Part shown: positions 1 to 7,889 of the stretch, piece after piece
Layout: each line of letters opens with the position of its first letter
How positions within the stretch are numbered: position 1 is the first letter of the stretch
Assembly: GCF_004004565.1 (NCBI RefSeq)
Contig: NZ_SACM01000003.1
Span: 452,579 to 516,578 of the forward strand
Reading direction: 5' to 3'
Length of the DNA stretch: 64,000 nt
Source of the DNA: Inhella crocodyli
GTDB lineage: Bacteria > Pseudomonadota > Gammaproteobacteria > Burkholderiales > Burkholderiaceae_C
Notes under the pieces: model-generated
Database searches by the model: none
Told to the model about the DNA's origin: nothing
Seen by the model: only the letters and a program-made list of their open reading frames with translations
Translations under genes and position numbers: made by a program

Positions 1-636
1 CGTGAACTGGCCCTTGGTCAACGTGGCGAAGACGTTGAGCTTGGCGTCGTCGTTGGCGGGCAGGTTCACCCACTCGAAGTTGACGCGGTGGCCCGGCTTG
101 TTGGGCTGGTCGTCGTTCTTGTAGTACGCCACACCAAAGGTGCCGCCCACGTTCTTCACGCCAGCGCCCACGCCCTTCATCTCGGTGAAGAAGGTGTCGA
201 CGATGTGCACGTCGCCGCGGCGGCCGCGCTCCTTGCCGATCCAGAAGGTGGCCTCGGGGGCGAAGTCAAAGCCCTTGACCTCGGCCCACAGCTGCTCGAT
301 GGCCAGGCCCTTGCCGTCGGTGTCGGTGTTGCCCGTGTAGTGGTTCGTCATCAGGCTGACGCGGGCCTCCAGGCCGTCCTTCTTGACGTCCTGGCTCAGC
401 AAGAACTCGCCGTACAGGTCGCACTCGTTGCCCAGGCGGTACTTCATGCCGCTGGTGCCGCCGTTCAGGGCGTAGCAGGCGCGGTTGGTGCTGTTGCTCG
501 TCAGGCCAGGGCCGGCGCGGAAGTAACCGCTCCAGTCCACGGCCTGCGCGGTGGGGGCGCTCAACGCGCCGGTCAGGGCCAGCAGGGCGGCCAGGGGCAG
601 GCGCGCCATGCAGCGCACGCCAGGGGTTCGGGTCAT
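1..636 (-). CDS. Maltoporin (LamB-family) sugar porin, 3' end missing
   Basis: Outer-membrane carbohydrate porin read from the ATG at 636; the window edge removes the C-terminal part, leaving 212 codons. Residues 1-32 form a signal peptide ending in an AQA cleavage site. The mature start VDWSGYFRAGPGL, the KYRLGNECDLYGEF block and the WIGKERGRRGDVHIVD block correspond to the first strands, the conserved NEC segment and the 'KRFYQRHDVHMID' segment of LamB. GAGGAG at 645-650 supports this start over the second ATG at 609. No sugar ABC transporter or glycosidase gene is visible to its right, so the substrate cannot be named. Confidence in the family is high, in the sugar specificity low. Confidence 0.88.
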   Translation of the reverse strand, partial: MTRTPGVRCMARLPLAALLALTGALSAPTAQAVDWSGYFRAGPGLTSNSTNRACYALNGGTSGMKYRLGNECDLYGEFLLSQDVKKDGLEARVSLMTNHYTGNTDTDGKGLAIEQLWAEVKGFDFAPEATFWIGKERGRRGDVHIVDTFFTEMKGVGAGVKNVGGTFGVAYYKNDDQPNKPGHRVNFEWVNLPANDDAKLNVFATLTKGQFT

Positions 637-759
637 GGGGGGGTCTCCTCGGGGTTTTGGTGCTGCTGTGGCGCCAGGTTCCGGATCCCGACGTTCAGCA
701 AACGTTCATGTTCGCTAGCGGGGCGGATGTTAAGGAGACGTTCAGGTCGATGAATCGGT

Positions 760-793
760 AGTTACCTTAATGTTTCATGAACACCTGGTAACT
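760..793. promoter_or_regulatory. Nested palindromes upstream of the porin gene
   Basis: AGTTACC at 760-766 is exactly mirrored by GGTAACT at 787-793. Centred between them is TGTTTCATGAACA (771-783), itself nearly palindromic around TTCATGAA. The block lies about 125 bp upstream of the porin start, before any other gene on that strand, which fits an operator for a sugar-responsive regulator. The regulator is not identifiable from this sequence. Confidence 0.4.
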
Positions 794-830
794 CCGGGGG
801 TCGAGGCCCCGGGGCGCCGTGGCGGCGCCT

Positions 831-1617
831 TCAGGGGGCGCGGCGCTCGAAGTGCAGCAGGTCCCACCAGGCCCCGCCCAGCTCCAGGCTGCGGGTGGAG
901 CGGCCGTACACGCTGAAGCCGTTGCGCGTCAGCACGCGCACGGAGCCCAGGTTCTCGGGCCGGGCGGTGGCCTCCAAGCGCACCAGGCCGTGCACGCCAA
1001 AGGCCTGCGCCAGCACCAAGCGCACGGCCTCGCTGGCCACGCCGCGGCCGGCGTGCCAGGAGTCTGGGTGGCAGCAGCTCAGGCTGGCGCCGAGGTCCCA
1101 GGGGCGACAGGCTAGGCGTCGGCGACGCCGCGTGGCAGGCCACGTCAGGAGCCGGCAACGACGCTTGTCGCCCCTGTGGCTCGGCCCGAAGGGTGGCCCC
1201 TGGATCCGGCGCATACGTTGTCGCTCCTTCTTGTGGACACGAGTCCACGGCGGCGTCGCTCCTAGCCTGCGCCGGATCCAGGGACCACGCCAGCCTGAGC
1301 TGCTGCCACCCAGACTCCTAGCCCACGCGGTAGCCCAGGTCGGCCGCGTGAAAGTGCGCGCGGCGCACGCGGCTCAGGTTCACGCGGCCCACCAGGGCGC
1401 CGGTGGCGTCGCGCACCAGGTACTGAAAGCCCAGGTCGGCCGCTGCCTCGCGCTGGGCCTGGGCGATGGCGGCTTGCACGCCCCCAGGTTCGTAGTAGGC
1501 CGCGGGCCGGGCGTTGATGTGCGACTCGAAGTACGCGCGGTTGGCCAGTTCGAAGGCCAGCAGCGCGTCGGCGTCGGCCGGCGTGGGCGGGTCCAGGCGC
1601 AGCCGGGGCGCGGTCAT
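831..1617 (-). pseudogene. GNAT N-acetyltransferase, disrupted by an insertion
   Basis: The N-terminal half starts at ATG 1617 (MTAPRLRLDPPTPADAD) and runs 99 codons to DLGYRVG, where a TAG formed at the insert boundary (1318-1320) ends it. The C-terminal half resumes at about 1057 with HAGRGVASEAV, the acetyl-CoA-binding loop of RimJ/RimL-type GNATs, and ends at the stop 831-833 (LHFERRAP). The two parts join into one normal-length acetyltransferase of roughly 170 residues when the intervening 262-bp element is removed. The start overlaps the upstream thioesterase stop as ATGA, so the gene was once translationally coupled to it. The break falls directly before the cofactor loop, so the truncated N-terminal product should be inactive. 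Confidence 0.85.
1058..1319. mobile_element. MITE-like element with 32-bp perfect terminal inverted repeats
   Basis: The left end 1058-1089 (AGGAGTCTGGGTGGCAGCAG...) is an exact 32-base inverted copy of the right end 1288-1319. Inside are further inverted pairs: GGGGCGACA (1101-1109) with TGTCGCCCC (1166-1174), GGATCCGGCGCA (1202-1213) with TGCGCCGGATCC (1268-1279), and the hairpin GTGGAC-ACGA-GTCCAC (1233-1248). No transposase fits in 262 bp, so it is non-autonomous. It sits inside the GNAT gene. I cannot make out a clear target duplication: the bases outside the repeats are CC on the left and AG on the right, and a TA target with one mutated copy is possible. Confidence 0.8.
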
Positions 1618-2036
1618 GCGCGCGGGCCCGGCGGGATGGCGTAGGTGCCCACGGCGTGCGCCACGGGCTCGTCCAGGCCCTCGGAGTACAGCGTCACCTC
1701 CCCCACCGCCAAGCGCTGGCCCACCTTCATCAGGCGGCACACGCCCACCACGCGGCGGTCGGCCGCGGGCTTGCGCAGGAAGTGGATGCTCAGGTCCGTG
1801 GTCACCGCCAGGGGCACGAGGCCGATGGCGCCCAGCACCGCCACGTACAGCGCCACGTCGGCCACGGCCATCAGCACGGGGCCCGACACCGTGCCCCCCG
1901 GCCGCAGCTCGGCCGGGCCCACGGCGTGCGCCACGGTGGCGCCGCCAGGCTCGACCGACAGCACCGTGCAGCGGGTTTGCGGGAACTCCGCGGCCAAGAA
2001 GGCCGCGATCGCGTCGCGGTCGGGCAGGGCCGTCAC
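1614..2036 (-). CDS. PaaI-like hotdog-fold thioesterase
   Basis: A 140-residue single hotdog-domain protein, the usual size of PaaI/DUF4442-type acyl-CoA thioesterases. The central helix region (GGTVSGPVLMAVADVALYVA) and the strand LAVTTDLSIHFLRKPAADR match the family pattern in which the helix carries the catalytic acid and the TDLSIHFLR strand lines the dimer interface. The substrate cannot be inferred. The start is GTG 2036, 10 nt after the stop of the upstream VOC gene; the Shine-Dalgarno is weak, and no ATG exists near, so the exact start is uncertain. Its stop overlaps the ATG of the broken GNAT gene (ATGA). Confidence 0.8.
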   Translation of the reverse strand: MTALPDRDAIAAFLAAEFPQTRCTVLSVEPGGATVAHAVGPAELRPGGTVSGPVLMAVADVALYVAVLGAIGLVPLAVTTDLSIHFLRKPAADRRVVGVCRLMKVGQRLAVGEVTLYSEGLDEPVAHAVGTYAIPPGPRA

Positions 2037-2046
2037 GGCGTGGGGC

Positions 2047-2448
2047 TCAGCCGGCCTTCTTGGGGCGGTGCAGCGCGCACAGCTTGTGGCCGTCGGGGTC
2101 GCGCACGTAGGCCAGGTGCAGCACGCCGGCCACGCTTTCGCGCGGGCCCGGGGGCTGCTCGATGGACGTGCCGCCGTGGGCCACCGCCACGTCGTGGAAG
2201 CGCTGCACCTGCTCGGGGCTGTCGCACAAGAAGCCCAGCGTGCCGCCGTTGGCCACCGTGGCCGGCTCGCCGTTGATGGGCTGGCACACGCCAAAGCTGG
2301 CGCCGCCGTGGCGCCAGAACGCGCGCCAGTGGCCGGTGCCGGCCTGGCTGCGCGCGCCCGGGGCGGCGCCCAGCACGCCGAGCACGGCGTCGTAGAAGGC
2401 GATGGCGCGGTCCAAGTCGGCGGTGCCGACCATCACGTGGCTGAACAT
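2047..2448 (-). CDS. VOC (glyoxalase/bleomycin-resistance fold) family protein
   Basis: A 133-residue protein starting at ATG 2448, with AGGAG about 10 nt upstream. It opens with MFSHVMVGTADLDRAIAFYD, the typical first beta-alpha unit of a VOC domain, and ends with LAYVRDPDGHKLCALHR, the last metal-binding strand with its DPDGHK turn. Family members include glyoxalase I, dioxygenases and antibiotic-binding proteins; nothing here selects among them. It is the first gene of a minus-strand group with a thioesterase and a GNAT, a common set of small detoxification-type genes. Confidence 0.85.
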   Translation of the reverse strand: MFSHVMVGTADLDRAIAFYDAVLGVLGAAPGARSQAGTGHWRAFWRHGGASFGVCQPINGEPATVANGGTLGFLCDSPEQVQRFHDVAVAHGGTSIEQPPGPRESVAGVLHLAYVRDPDGHKLCALHRPKKAG

Positions 2449-2559
2449 GGGTGGGGTCTCCTGAAGGGGGGAAGGGATGGATGGGCCGACCGCGTCAGGC
2501 CAGGGGCCTGGCGGCGCGGCGCTGCCGAGAGTGGACCTCAAACGCGCCGGGCTTGCCGG

Positions 2560-2832
2560 TCAGCGCTCGGCATCCAGCACGAAGACCATGCCGAAGGCGC
2601 CGACGGACACCGTGCGTCCGTTCACCGTCGTGTACGAGGCCACCCCCAGCGGGTGGTAAGTGGACGTGAAGGCCGCCAGCGCGCCCAGCCCCAGGGCGCC
2701 CGCCAAAGGGCTGCGCTCCGCCACCGCGGCCTTGATCTTGTCGCGGTGCTGCTCGGGGGAGGGGTTGAGCAGGAAGGCGGCGGCGGTGAGGGCGGCGCCG
2801 GTGGCGGCGGCGATGAGGGTCGTTTTGGTCAT
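2560..2832 (-). CDS. Small hypothetical membrane or exported protein
   Basis: A 90-residue protein from ATG 2832 (MTKTTLIAAATGAALTAAAF). The first 20 residues are one hydrophobic helix, either an uncleaved signal anchor or a signal peptide without a clear cleavage site. A second hydrophobic stretch is at about residues 43-57 (LAGALGLGALAAFTS). The C-terminal part (SYTTVNGRTVSVGAFGMVFVLD) looks like short beta strands. I do not recognise a family. No strong Shine-Dalgarno is seen, and an upstream in-frame start at 2895 cannot be ruled out. Confidence 0.5.
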   Translation of the reverse strand: MTKTTLIAAATGAALTAAAFLLNPSPEQHRDKIKAAVAERSPLAGALGLGALAAFTSTYHPLGVASYTTVNGRTVSVGAFGMVFVLDAER

Positions 2833-2940
2833 GGGAATGCAGCTCGCAAAGTCAGGAAGGATGGCGCCCGACGCCGAAGTCAACAGCCAAAGCAACGCTG
2901 GTCGGGAACATCAAGGACATGAAACCGGTGCAAGTGCAAG

Positions 2941-3279
2941 TCATGACTGGCCCTCTCGCAAGCCGAACGTCTTCGCGAACTCTGGATCCACCCAGACCGA
3001 CTGGACTTGGCCTGGCTGCAAGACCACCGGCTCGGGCTCAGACAGCCCTGCACTGAACGCAGCAAGGGACTCGGCGAGAAGAGTGGCTGCGTTGGTGTCG
3101 TGGTCCCAAAAGGCAACGCCGCCTGACCGCAGCACCACGAAGAAGTTGCCGCAACCATCTTCTGCCAAAACTTCGCCTTGCAAGCCTTCCGGTCGCGAGC
3201 CCTGAAAGGCACGGATGACGCCGTATTCATCGCCCTCTTGGCTCCGGAATACCTTTCCTTCCATTTCAATTGCAAACAT
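2941..3279 (-). CDS. SMI1/KNR4-like (SUKH) small protein
   Basis: A 112-residue protein starting at ATG 3279 with AAGG 8 nt upstream. The segment LAEDGCGNFFVVLRSGGVAFWDHD, followed by ATLLAESLAAFSAGL, resembles the C-terminal core of SUKH-superfamily proteins, where a strand pair 'GxGNxyxl...g.VyfwdHd' precedes the final helix. SUKH proteins are known immunity proteins of polymorphic toxins and contact-dependent systems, but many are orphans. No toxin gene is seen beside it. The surrounding 2 kb is visibly more AT-rich than the rest of the window, which suggests acquisition by transfer. Confidence 0.6.
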   Translation of the reverse strand: MFAIEMEGKVFRSQEGDEYGVIRAFQGSRPEGLQGEVLAEDGCGNFFVVLRSGGVAFWDHDTNAATLLAESLAAFSAGLSEPEPVVLQPGQVQSVWVDPEFAKTFGLREGQS

Positions 3280-3332
3280 GTGGGCTGCCTTAAGGCGTTG
3301 ACGGTCTTATCAGGAAATTCCAGGGCTGTGTT

Positions 3333-3689
3333 CTAGGACTGCGTTTGGGCAAGAATATTTTTCAAAACCCGATCTGGATCCAAGTCGAAACCAGTAGCCG
3401 ACGCGCCACTCCAATTCACACCAACCAACAATCCATCCTTGGCGAGACCGGGAGCCCACCGCTCCAAAAACTCACGCAGTTCTAGCTCATAAGGAACAAA
3501 TCCAAAGTATGCAGGAACCGTGGCAATGATCTTTTCTGCGCGACTTTTGGTGGACCAAAAAGGTTGCGCCCTCTTCCCATCGCTGTTCATTGGCGCAGGA
3601 AAACCCTCTTTGTCTCGGATGGTCCAAAGCCTGCCATTGCGAGCCACCTCTTGGTAAAAAACCGCGGCGTGTGCTGATGAAATAGACAA
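3333..3689 (-). CDS. DUF2750 domain protein
   Basis: A 118-residue protein that is all DUF2750: the conserved blocks FYQEVARNGRLWTIRDKEGF, GKRAQPFWSTKSRAEKII and DGLLVGVNWSG are present in order. The function of the family is unknown. The start is TTG 3689, chosen because AGGAG lies 5 nt upstream and no ATG lies nearby. The base composition is AT-richer than the chromosome around it. It belongs to a run of four small minus-strand genes of immunity-like or unknown families, separated by 50-80 bp. Confidence 0.85.
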   Translation of the reverse strand: MSISSAHAAVFYQEVARNGRLWTIRDKEGFPAPMNSDGKRAQPFWSTKSRAEKIIATVPAYFGFVPYELELREFLERWAPGLAKDGLLVGVNWSGASATGFDLDPDRVLKNILAQTQS

Positions 3690-3758
3690 TCAAACTCCTG
3701 ACAGAAGCGACGCAACGAGAGCGCTGACTTACCAAGCTGCGCCGGATTTTCCTGTGGC

Positions 3759-4193
3759 TCAACGCTCAACAGGCGGGAAATCTTCGTGGCATCTTGGCAA
3801 GTAACCCCAAATGCGCACGATATCTTTCTGGACCTCGTATTCAAATCCGATGCGTTGAATCATGGAGATGATTTCATCTGAATGGTCCGTGATCTTCGGT
3901 GGCATCAATCGCCCCATCTGAGTGCGCTCATGAAGACCAATATCAAACCACTGCACACATGTAAAGGGAAATGGCAAGTGGTAGAACCATTCAACGTCCC
4001 AGTCGGAAACATGGCCTGTGACTGATTTTGAACGGTAGGACGGCCGCCAGCCGGACATGCCGCGCACAAACGAAATGAGCTCATTCCATTTGGTGAAGTT
4101 GGCTGCGCCAACCAACCCACGTAAAGCCGCCTTCTCCCGAAAGTCATCTGCGATGTTCCGGGGATTGGCATCTGCCATTGGAAGCGAAATCAT
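3759..4193 (-). CDS. DUF6678-like protein
   Basis: A 144-residue protein. ATG 4193 is preferred because TAAGG lies 7 nt upstream; a second ATG at 4178 is possible. The blocks FTKWNELISFVRGMSGWRPSY and SDWDVEWFYHLPFPFTCVQWFDIG match my memory of the DUF6678 pattern (KWNEL, then DWD.EWFYH, then a W-D-I strand), after which a ferredoxin-like C-terminal half follows. The function is unknown. It is part of the AT-richer islet of small genes. The family assignment rests on pattern memory only. Confidence 0.55.
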   Translation of the reverse strand: MISLPMADANPRNIADDFREKAALRGLVGAANFTKWNELISFVRGMSGWRPSYRSKSVTGHVSDWDVEWFYHLPFPFTCVQWFDIGLHERTQMGRLMPPKITDHSDEIISMIQRIGFEYEVQKDIVRIWGYLPRCHEDFPPVER

Positions 4194-4280
4194 TGGCAAG
4201 CCTTACGAATCAACTGAAACCCATTTTCCAATCCATCAGAACGAAAGGGAGCGAGGTTGAATGTCATGCTCGATACGGTT

Positions 4281-4793
4281 CTAATTTTTGATGAAAGGGG
4301 CAGCAATAAGCCACTGCGGGTCTTGTTGAATCTCGTAAGCGAAGCCTCTCACCAAGCCCTCTTTGTTCACTTGCGACTGAAGGTATTGGTGAACAACATC
4401 AGGGTCATCAAAGTACACAAACACATGGAGAAAGGTGTCACCAAACAAATGACCCAAATAATGCGCGACTGTGAGGCTCTTGATGCCTTCAACCAATTCG
4501 TCTTCTAGTTTGTTTGCAACTGCAATCTCTTCACCCTTTGGCAAGCCGTTCGCATACAAAGCAGCTTCGTTGAGTGTGATACTTAGCCTCAAACACCAAG
4601 AAAACTTCTTCTTGTAGGCGTAGTTTTTGTAGGCCGCGTTGAATGAACCAATGACAGGTTTTCCGTCAATTTTCCCCTCAAGCACCATGAATTTTTCTAC
4701 AGGGAATATTTCTTGAGGCTTGGCAGCATTTGCCATGGAGCCGAAAATCAAAGAAATTAGTGAGGCAAACATAACTCCATTCAACAGACTCAT
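4281..4793 (-). CDS. Exported DUF695 domain protein
   Basis: A 170-residue protein from ATG 4793 with AGAAGG 6 nt upstream. Residues 1 to about 24 form a signal peptide (VMFASLISLIFGSMANA). The rest matches DUF695: LRLSITLNE with an alanine/leucine helix, then HLFGDTFLHVFVYFDDPDVV, then a final strand ending in QQDPQWLIA. Family members are usually cytoplasmic, so the added signal peptide is unusual and points to a periplasmic role. It is the promoter-proximal gene of the AT-richer islet; the upstream 150 bp (4794-4947) holds no gene and presumably its promoter. Confidence 0.65.
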   Translation of the reverse strand: MSLLNGVMFASLISLIFGSMANAAKPQEIFPVEKFMVLEGKIDGKPVIGSFNAAYKNYAYKKKFSWCLRLSITLNEAALYANGLPKGEEIAVANKLEDELVEGIKSLTVAHYLGHLFGDTFLHVFVYFDDPDVVHQYLQSQVNKEGLVRGFAYEIQQDPQWLIAAPFIKN

Positions 4794-4947
4794 GGACACC
4801 TTCTCGCGATGCGCCTCAAGCGCAACTAGTAGTTAACAAGTTGAAGGGGAGCAGGCGCTGCCGAGAATCACCAATGCGCACGCCCTATATCAAAGCCGCT
4901 GTCGGCATTTCCAGTGATTGATTTATGAGCCACATCCCTGCCTAGCG

Positions 4948-5316
4948 CTAGACGGGCCACTTGGACACCGGTTCGGTGCGAGCGGGGGAGCCCTTGGCAA
5001 CGCTCTCGTTCACGCTGCTTAGAAGCGTCTGCACCAAGACCGGGGGACCCGACAGACTCAGGCCAACGTAGGTCTCGGCCCTGAGGCGAAGCTGCCCCTC
5101 GGGCAAGGTGACGCGATAGGTGACGATCTCTTGGGAGCCGCCAACGCCCCAATCCGGACGGCCCATTTGGCCGCCAGCGGCCCGCACGGCAGCACGAACG
5201 CGGGCCAGCAGAGCGTCGTCATGTTCGTCGCCCAGACGCACTTCGGTGGCGCCGGGTGGATCGGCATCCAGACCCGAAGGGGCGCGACGTCGGAACAGGG
5301 CTGAGAGCGAGCGCAT
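4948..5316 (-). CDS. Hypothetical protein
   Basis: A 122-residue protein read from ATG 5316 (MRSLSALFRRRAPSG). The first 20 residues are basic. The body (ATEVRLGDEHDDALLARVRAA, then EIVTYRVTLPEGQLRLRAETYVGLSLSG) predicts a helix followed by beta strands. The base composition returns to the high GC of the chromosome, so it probably does not belong to the AT-rich islet. I recognise no family. Confidence 0.5.
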   Translation of the reverse strand: MRSLSALFRRRAPSGLDADPPGATEVRLGDEHDDALLARVRAAVRAAGGQMGRPDWGVGGSQEIVTYRVTLPEGQLRLRAETYVGLSLSGPPVLVQTLLSSVNESVAKGSPARTEPVSKWPV

Positions 5317-5385
5317 GAGCCCGATTCTGGGTGGAACGCGGCACACGCCGCTGCAATCGCGCCCAGTGGCTCGCTCAGCCGCCCC

Positions 5386-5862
5386 TCACCCCTGCGCCCG
5401 CGCCCGCCCCTGCGCCGACGCCAAGGGCCCCACCGCCGGCACCAGCGCCCCCGCCGCCCCCAGCCCGAAAGCGGGCATGTTGACGTACACGTTCTCGTAG
5501 CGGCCGGGGCCAACAAGGTAGGTTTCGTGCCAGATGCCGACGCTGCCGTCCGTGCCCACGGCGCGGTTGAAGGCGGCCCAGGCGGGCAGGTGCTGGGCGT
5601 CTTTGGCCTTGGCGTAGGCCAGCAGCTGGTCCAGCGAGCGCCAGTACTGCAGCATCAGCGTGGTGCGGCCGAAGTAGCTCTCGCCGTGCAGGAAGCCGAG
5701 TTCGGGCTTTTGCGCCAGCTCGCGCAGCATGCGGGGCATGGCGGCGATGACGGGGCCCCAGCGGTCCACGCGCCAGGGGCGGTTGAAGCGCATGCCGATG
5801 AGGAAGACGACGAAGTCGCCGTCCAGGCGGGCGGTCATGCGGGCGGGGTGGATCGCGCTCAT
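5386..5862 (-). CDS. DUF4188 domain protein
   Basis: A 158-residue protein from ATG 5862. The blocks GDFVVFLIGMRFNRPWRVD, LGFLHGESYFGRTTLMLQYW and GSVGIWHETYLVGPGRYENV are the hallmark segments of DUF4188, a family with similarity to small heme-type monooxygenase folds but no proven role. The start overlaps the stop of the SDR gene upstream (ATGA at 5859-5862), so the two are one operon. A divergent LysR regulator lies beyond the SDR gene and may control both. Confidence 0.8.
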   Translation of the reverse strand: MSAIHPARMTARLDGDFVVFLIGMRFNRPWRVDRWGPVIAAMPRMLRELAQKPELGFLHGESYFGRTTLMLQYWRSLDQLLAYAKAKDAQHLPAWAAFNRAVGTDGSVGIWHETYLVGPGRYENVYVNMPAFGLGAAGALVPAVGPLASAQGRARAQG

Positions 5863-6851
5863 GCGGCCTCCGCGGCCACGGGGGTGGCCTGGGGGCCTTC
5901 GGGGCGCCAGGTGCGCAAGGTGGCGATGAGGGCCTCGTCCAGCGGGGTGTGGGGCAGGGCCTCGCCCAAGCGTTGGCGCAAGCGGGTGCCGTCGAGCTGG
6001 TGGGGCACGTCCCACAGGTAGCGCATGGTCAGCAGCTCGCGCAGCAGGGGCACGAAGGGCGCGGCCAGCTGCCAGGACCACCAGGCCATGGGCTTGGCGT
6101 GCACGTGCTCGATCCACCCCAGGCGCATGGCGGCGCGGGCCAGGCCTTCGAGCAGCTCGCGCCCGGTGAGGGTGTGGCCTTCAAAGTGCAGGCGTTCGTG
6201 GGCGTCGGCACCGCGGCGCTCGGCCAGGGCGACGAAGGCCTGGGCCAGGTCGGGCAGGTAGGCCCAGGCGTGGGACACGCCGTCCATGGGGCCGGGGTAG
6301 ACGAGGCGGCCTTGGGGCAGCTTCTTGGCGATGAGCAGGTCCAGCCAGGTGCCGATGTTGGGGCCTTGGCCGGGGCCGAAGAAGTCGCCGGCGCGCAGCA
6401 CGGCGCTGCGCAGGCGGCCGGCGGCGGCGCGCTCGGCCAGCTCGTGCTCCAGCTGCGCGCGCAGCTCGCCTTTGCGGGTGCTGGGGGCCTCGGGGGTGGT
6501 TTCGGTGAGCCGGGGCGGCATGCCGGCGCCGTAGGCGTACACATTGCCGGGCAGCAAGAAGGTGGCGCCCAGGCGCTCGGCCACGTCCATGCCCTGGCGG
6601 GCCAGGGGCAGCATCTCGGCGTCCCAGCGGGTGTAGAGCGGGTTCACGGCGTAGACCACGGCGCGCGCGCCTTGCGCGGCCTGGGCCAGGGCGGCGGTGT
6701 CGGCCAGCGGCAGGGTCAGGGCCAGGGGGCCGAGGCCGTCGGCGCGGCGGGCCTGGGCCAGCACGCGCCAGCCCGAGCTGGCAAAGGCCTGGACGGCGGC
6801 GCGGCCCAAGCGGCCTTGGGCGCCGAGGACGAGGACGGTGGGCAGGGGCAT
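5859..6851 (-). CDS. NAD(P)-dependent epimerase/dehydratase (extended SDR family)
   Basis: A 330-residue Rossmann-fold enzyme. The N-terminal VLVLGAQGRLGRAAVQAF is the nucleotide-binding GxxGxxG motif. The region around NVYAYGAG replaces the classical YxxxK active site with an atypical pattern, as in NmrA-like and atypical SDRs. A substrate-binding C-terminal half follows (SHAWAYLPDLAQAFVALAE). The substrate is unknown. It starts at ATG 6851, is translationally coupled to the DUF4188 gene and is divergent from a LysR regulator, an arrangement in which LysR proteins usually control the neighbouring operon. Confidence 0.85.
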   Translation of the reverse strand: MPLPTVLVLGAQGRLGRAAVQAFASSGWRVLAQARRADGLGPLALTLPLADTAALAQAAQGARAVVYAVNPLYTRWDAEMLPLARQGMDVAERLGATFLLPGNVYAYGAGMPPRLTETTPEAPSTRKGELRAQLEHELAERAAAGRLRSAVLRAGDFFGPGQGPNIGTWLDLLIAKKLPQGRLVYPGPMDGVSHAWAYLPDLAQAFVALAERRGADAHERLHFEGHTLTGRELLEGLARAAMRLGWIEHVHAKPMAWWSWQLAAPFVPLLRELLTMRYLWDVPHQLDGTRLRQRLGEALPHTPLDEALIATLRTWRPEGPQATPVAAEAA

Positions 6852-6965
6852 GGTGGGCTTTCCGGGGCTTGTGAACGGAGAACGAAGGGGCGAACCGAGG
6901 GTCGGTGGGGTTCACTGTGCCCAGCGCGCGTTCATTCCACAATCGGCCATCCCTGCAACCCAGCC

Positions 6966-7871
6966 ATGCGTTTTGGTATGAGCCCACTGCCCCGCTTCGA
7001 TTGGTCCCTGGTGCCCAGCTTCCTGGCGGTGCTGGACGCCGGCAGCCTGATGGGCGCGGCCCGCGCGCTGAACGCGCAGCAGCCCACGCTGTCGCGCCAC
7101 ATCGCGGCGCTGGAGGCCCAGCTGGGGGTGGCCCTGTTCGAGCGCACGGGGCGCGGCGTGCAGCCCACGGCGGCGGCGCGCGCGCTGGCCGACGCCGCCC
7201 GCCACATGGCCGAGGGCGCCGACCGGATGAACCAGCAGCTGCTGCGCCGCGCCAGCAGCATGCAGGGCACGGTGCGCGTCAGCGCCAGCCAGGTGCCGGC
7301 CGTGACCCTGCTGCCGCCGCTCTTGGCCGAGCTGCACCGGCAAGAGCCGGGTCTGCAGGTGGAGCTGGTGGCCACCAACGCCGTGAGCAACCTGCTGCGG
7401 CGCGAGGCCGACATCGCCCTGCGCATGCTGCGGCCCGTGCAAAGCGGGCTGGTGGCGCGCAAGCTGGGCGAGGTGGCGGTGGTGGCCTGCGCCCACGAGA
7501 GCTACCTGGCGCGCCGCGGCACGCCCCGCGCGGTGGCCGACTTGGCCGGCCACACCCTGGTGGGCATGGACCGCGACCCGGGCATCTTGCAAGGCTTTGC
7601 CGCCGCGGGCATGCCGCTGACGCGCGAGCACTTCGCGCTGCGCACCGACGACCAAACGGCCTACGCCGCGCTGGTGATGGCGGGCGCGGGCATCGGCTTC
7701 ATGGCGCGCTACTTGGTGGACAGCACGCCGGGCCTGGTGGCCCTGCTGCCCGAGCTGCCCACGCCGCGCCTGCCGGCGTGGCTGGTGGTGCACCGAGAAA
7801 TTCGCGGCAGCCCGGCGGTGCGGCGGGTGTTCGACTTTTTGGCCGAGGCCCTGCCGCCCTTGCTGGCCTGA
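6966..7871 (+). CDS. LysR-family transcriptional regulator
   Basis: A 301-residue LTTR. The helix-turn-helix is at about residues 12-65 (LVPSFLAVLDAGSLMGAARA, NAQQPTLSRHIAALEAQLG, LFERTGRG). The periplasmic-binding-protein-like effector domain fills residues 95-300. ATG 6966 is used; ATG 6978 four codons in is equally possible. The gene is divergent from the SDR-DUF4188 operon with a 114-bp shared intergenic region, in which GTGAAC (6871-6876) and GTTCAC (6910-6915) form a widely spaced inverted pair. It probably regulates the SDR operon; the effector is unknown. Confidence 0.9.
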   Translation: MRFGMSPLPRFDWSLVPSFLAVLDAGSLMGAARALNAQQPTLSRHIAALEAQLGVALFERTGRGVQPTAAARALADAARHMAEGADRMNQQLLRRASSMQGTVRVSASQVPAVTLLPPLLAELHRQEPGLQVELVATNAVSNLLRREADIALRMLRPVQSGLVARKLGEVAVVACAHESYLARRGTPRAVADLAGHTLVGMDRDPGILQGFAAAGMPLTREHFALRTDDQTAYAALVMAGAGIGFMARYLVDSTPGLVALLPELPTPRLPAWLVVHREIRGSPAVRRVFDFLAEALPPLLA

Positions 7872-7889
7872 GCGCCGGGGCGCCCGAAC

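Noticed and set aside
831..1214. A continuous 127-codon frame covering the C-terminal GNAT part
   Set aside because: Its N-terminal half is translated MITE sequence; the real gene is the split acetyltransferase.
2880..4947. Integron gene cassettes with attC sites in the AT-richer islet
   Set aside because: I looked for GTTRRRY/RYYYAAC pairs between the small genes and found none convincing, and no integrase is in the window.
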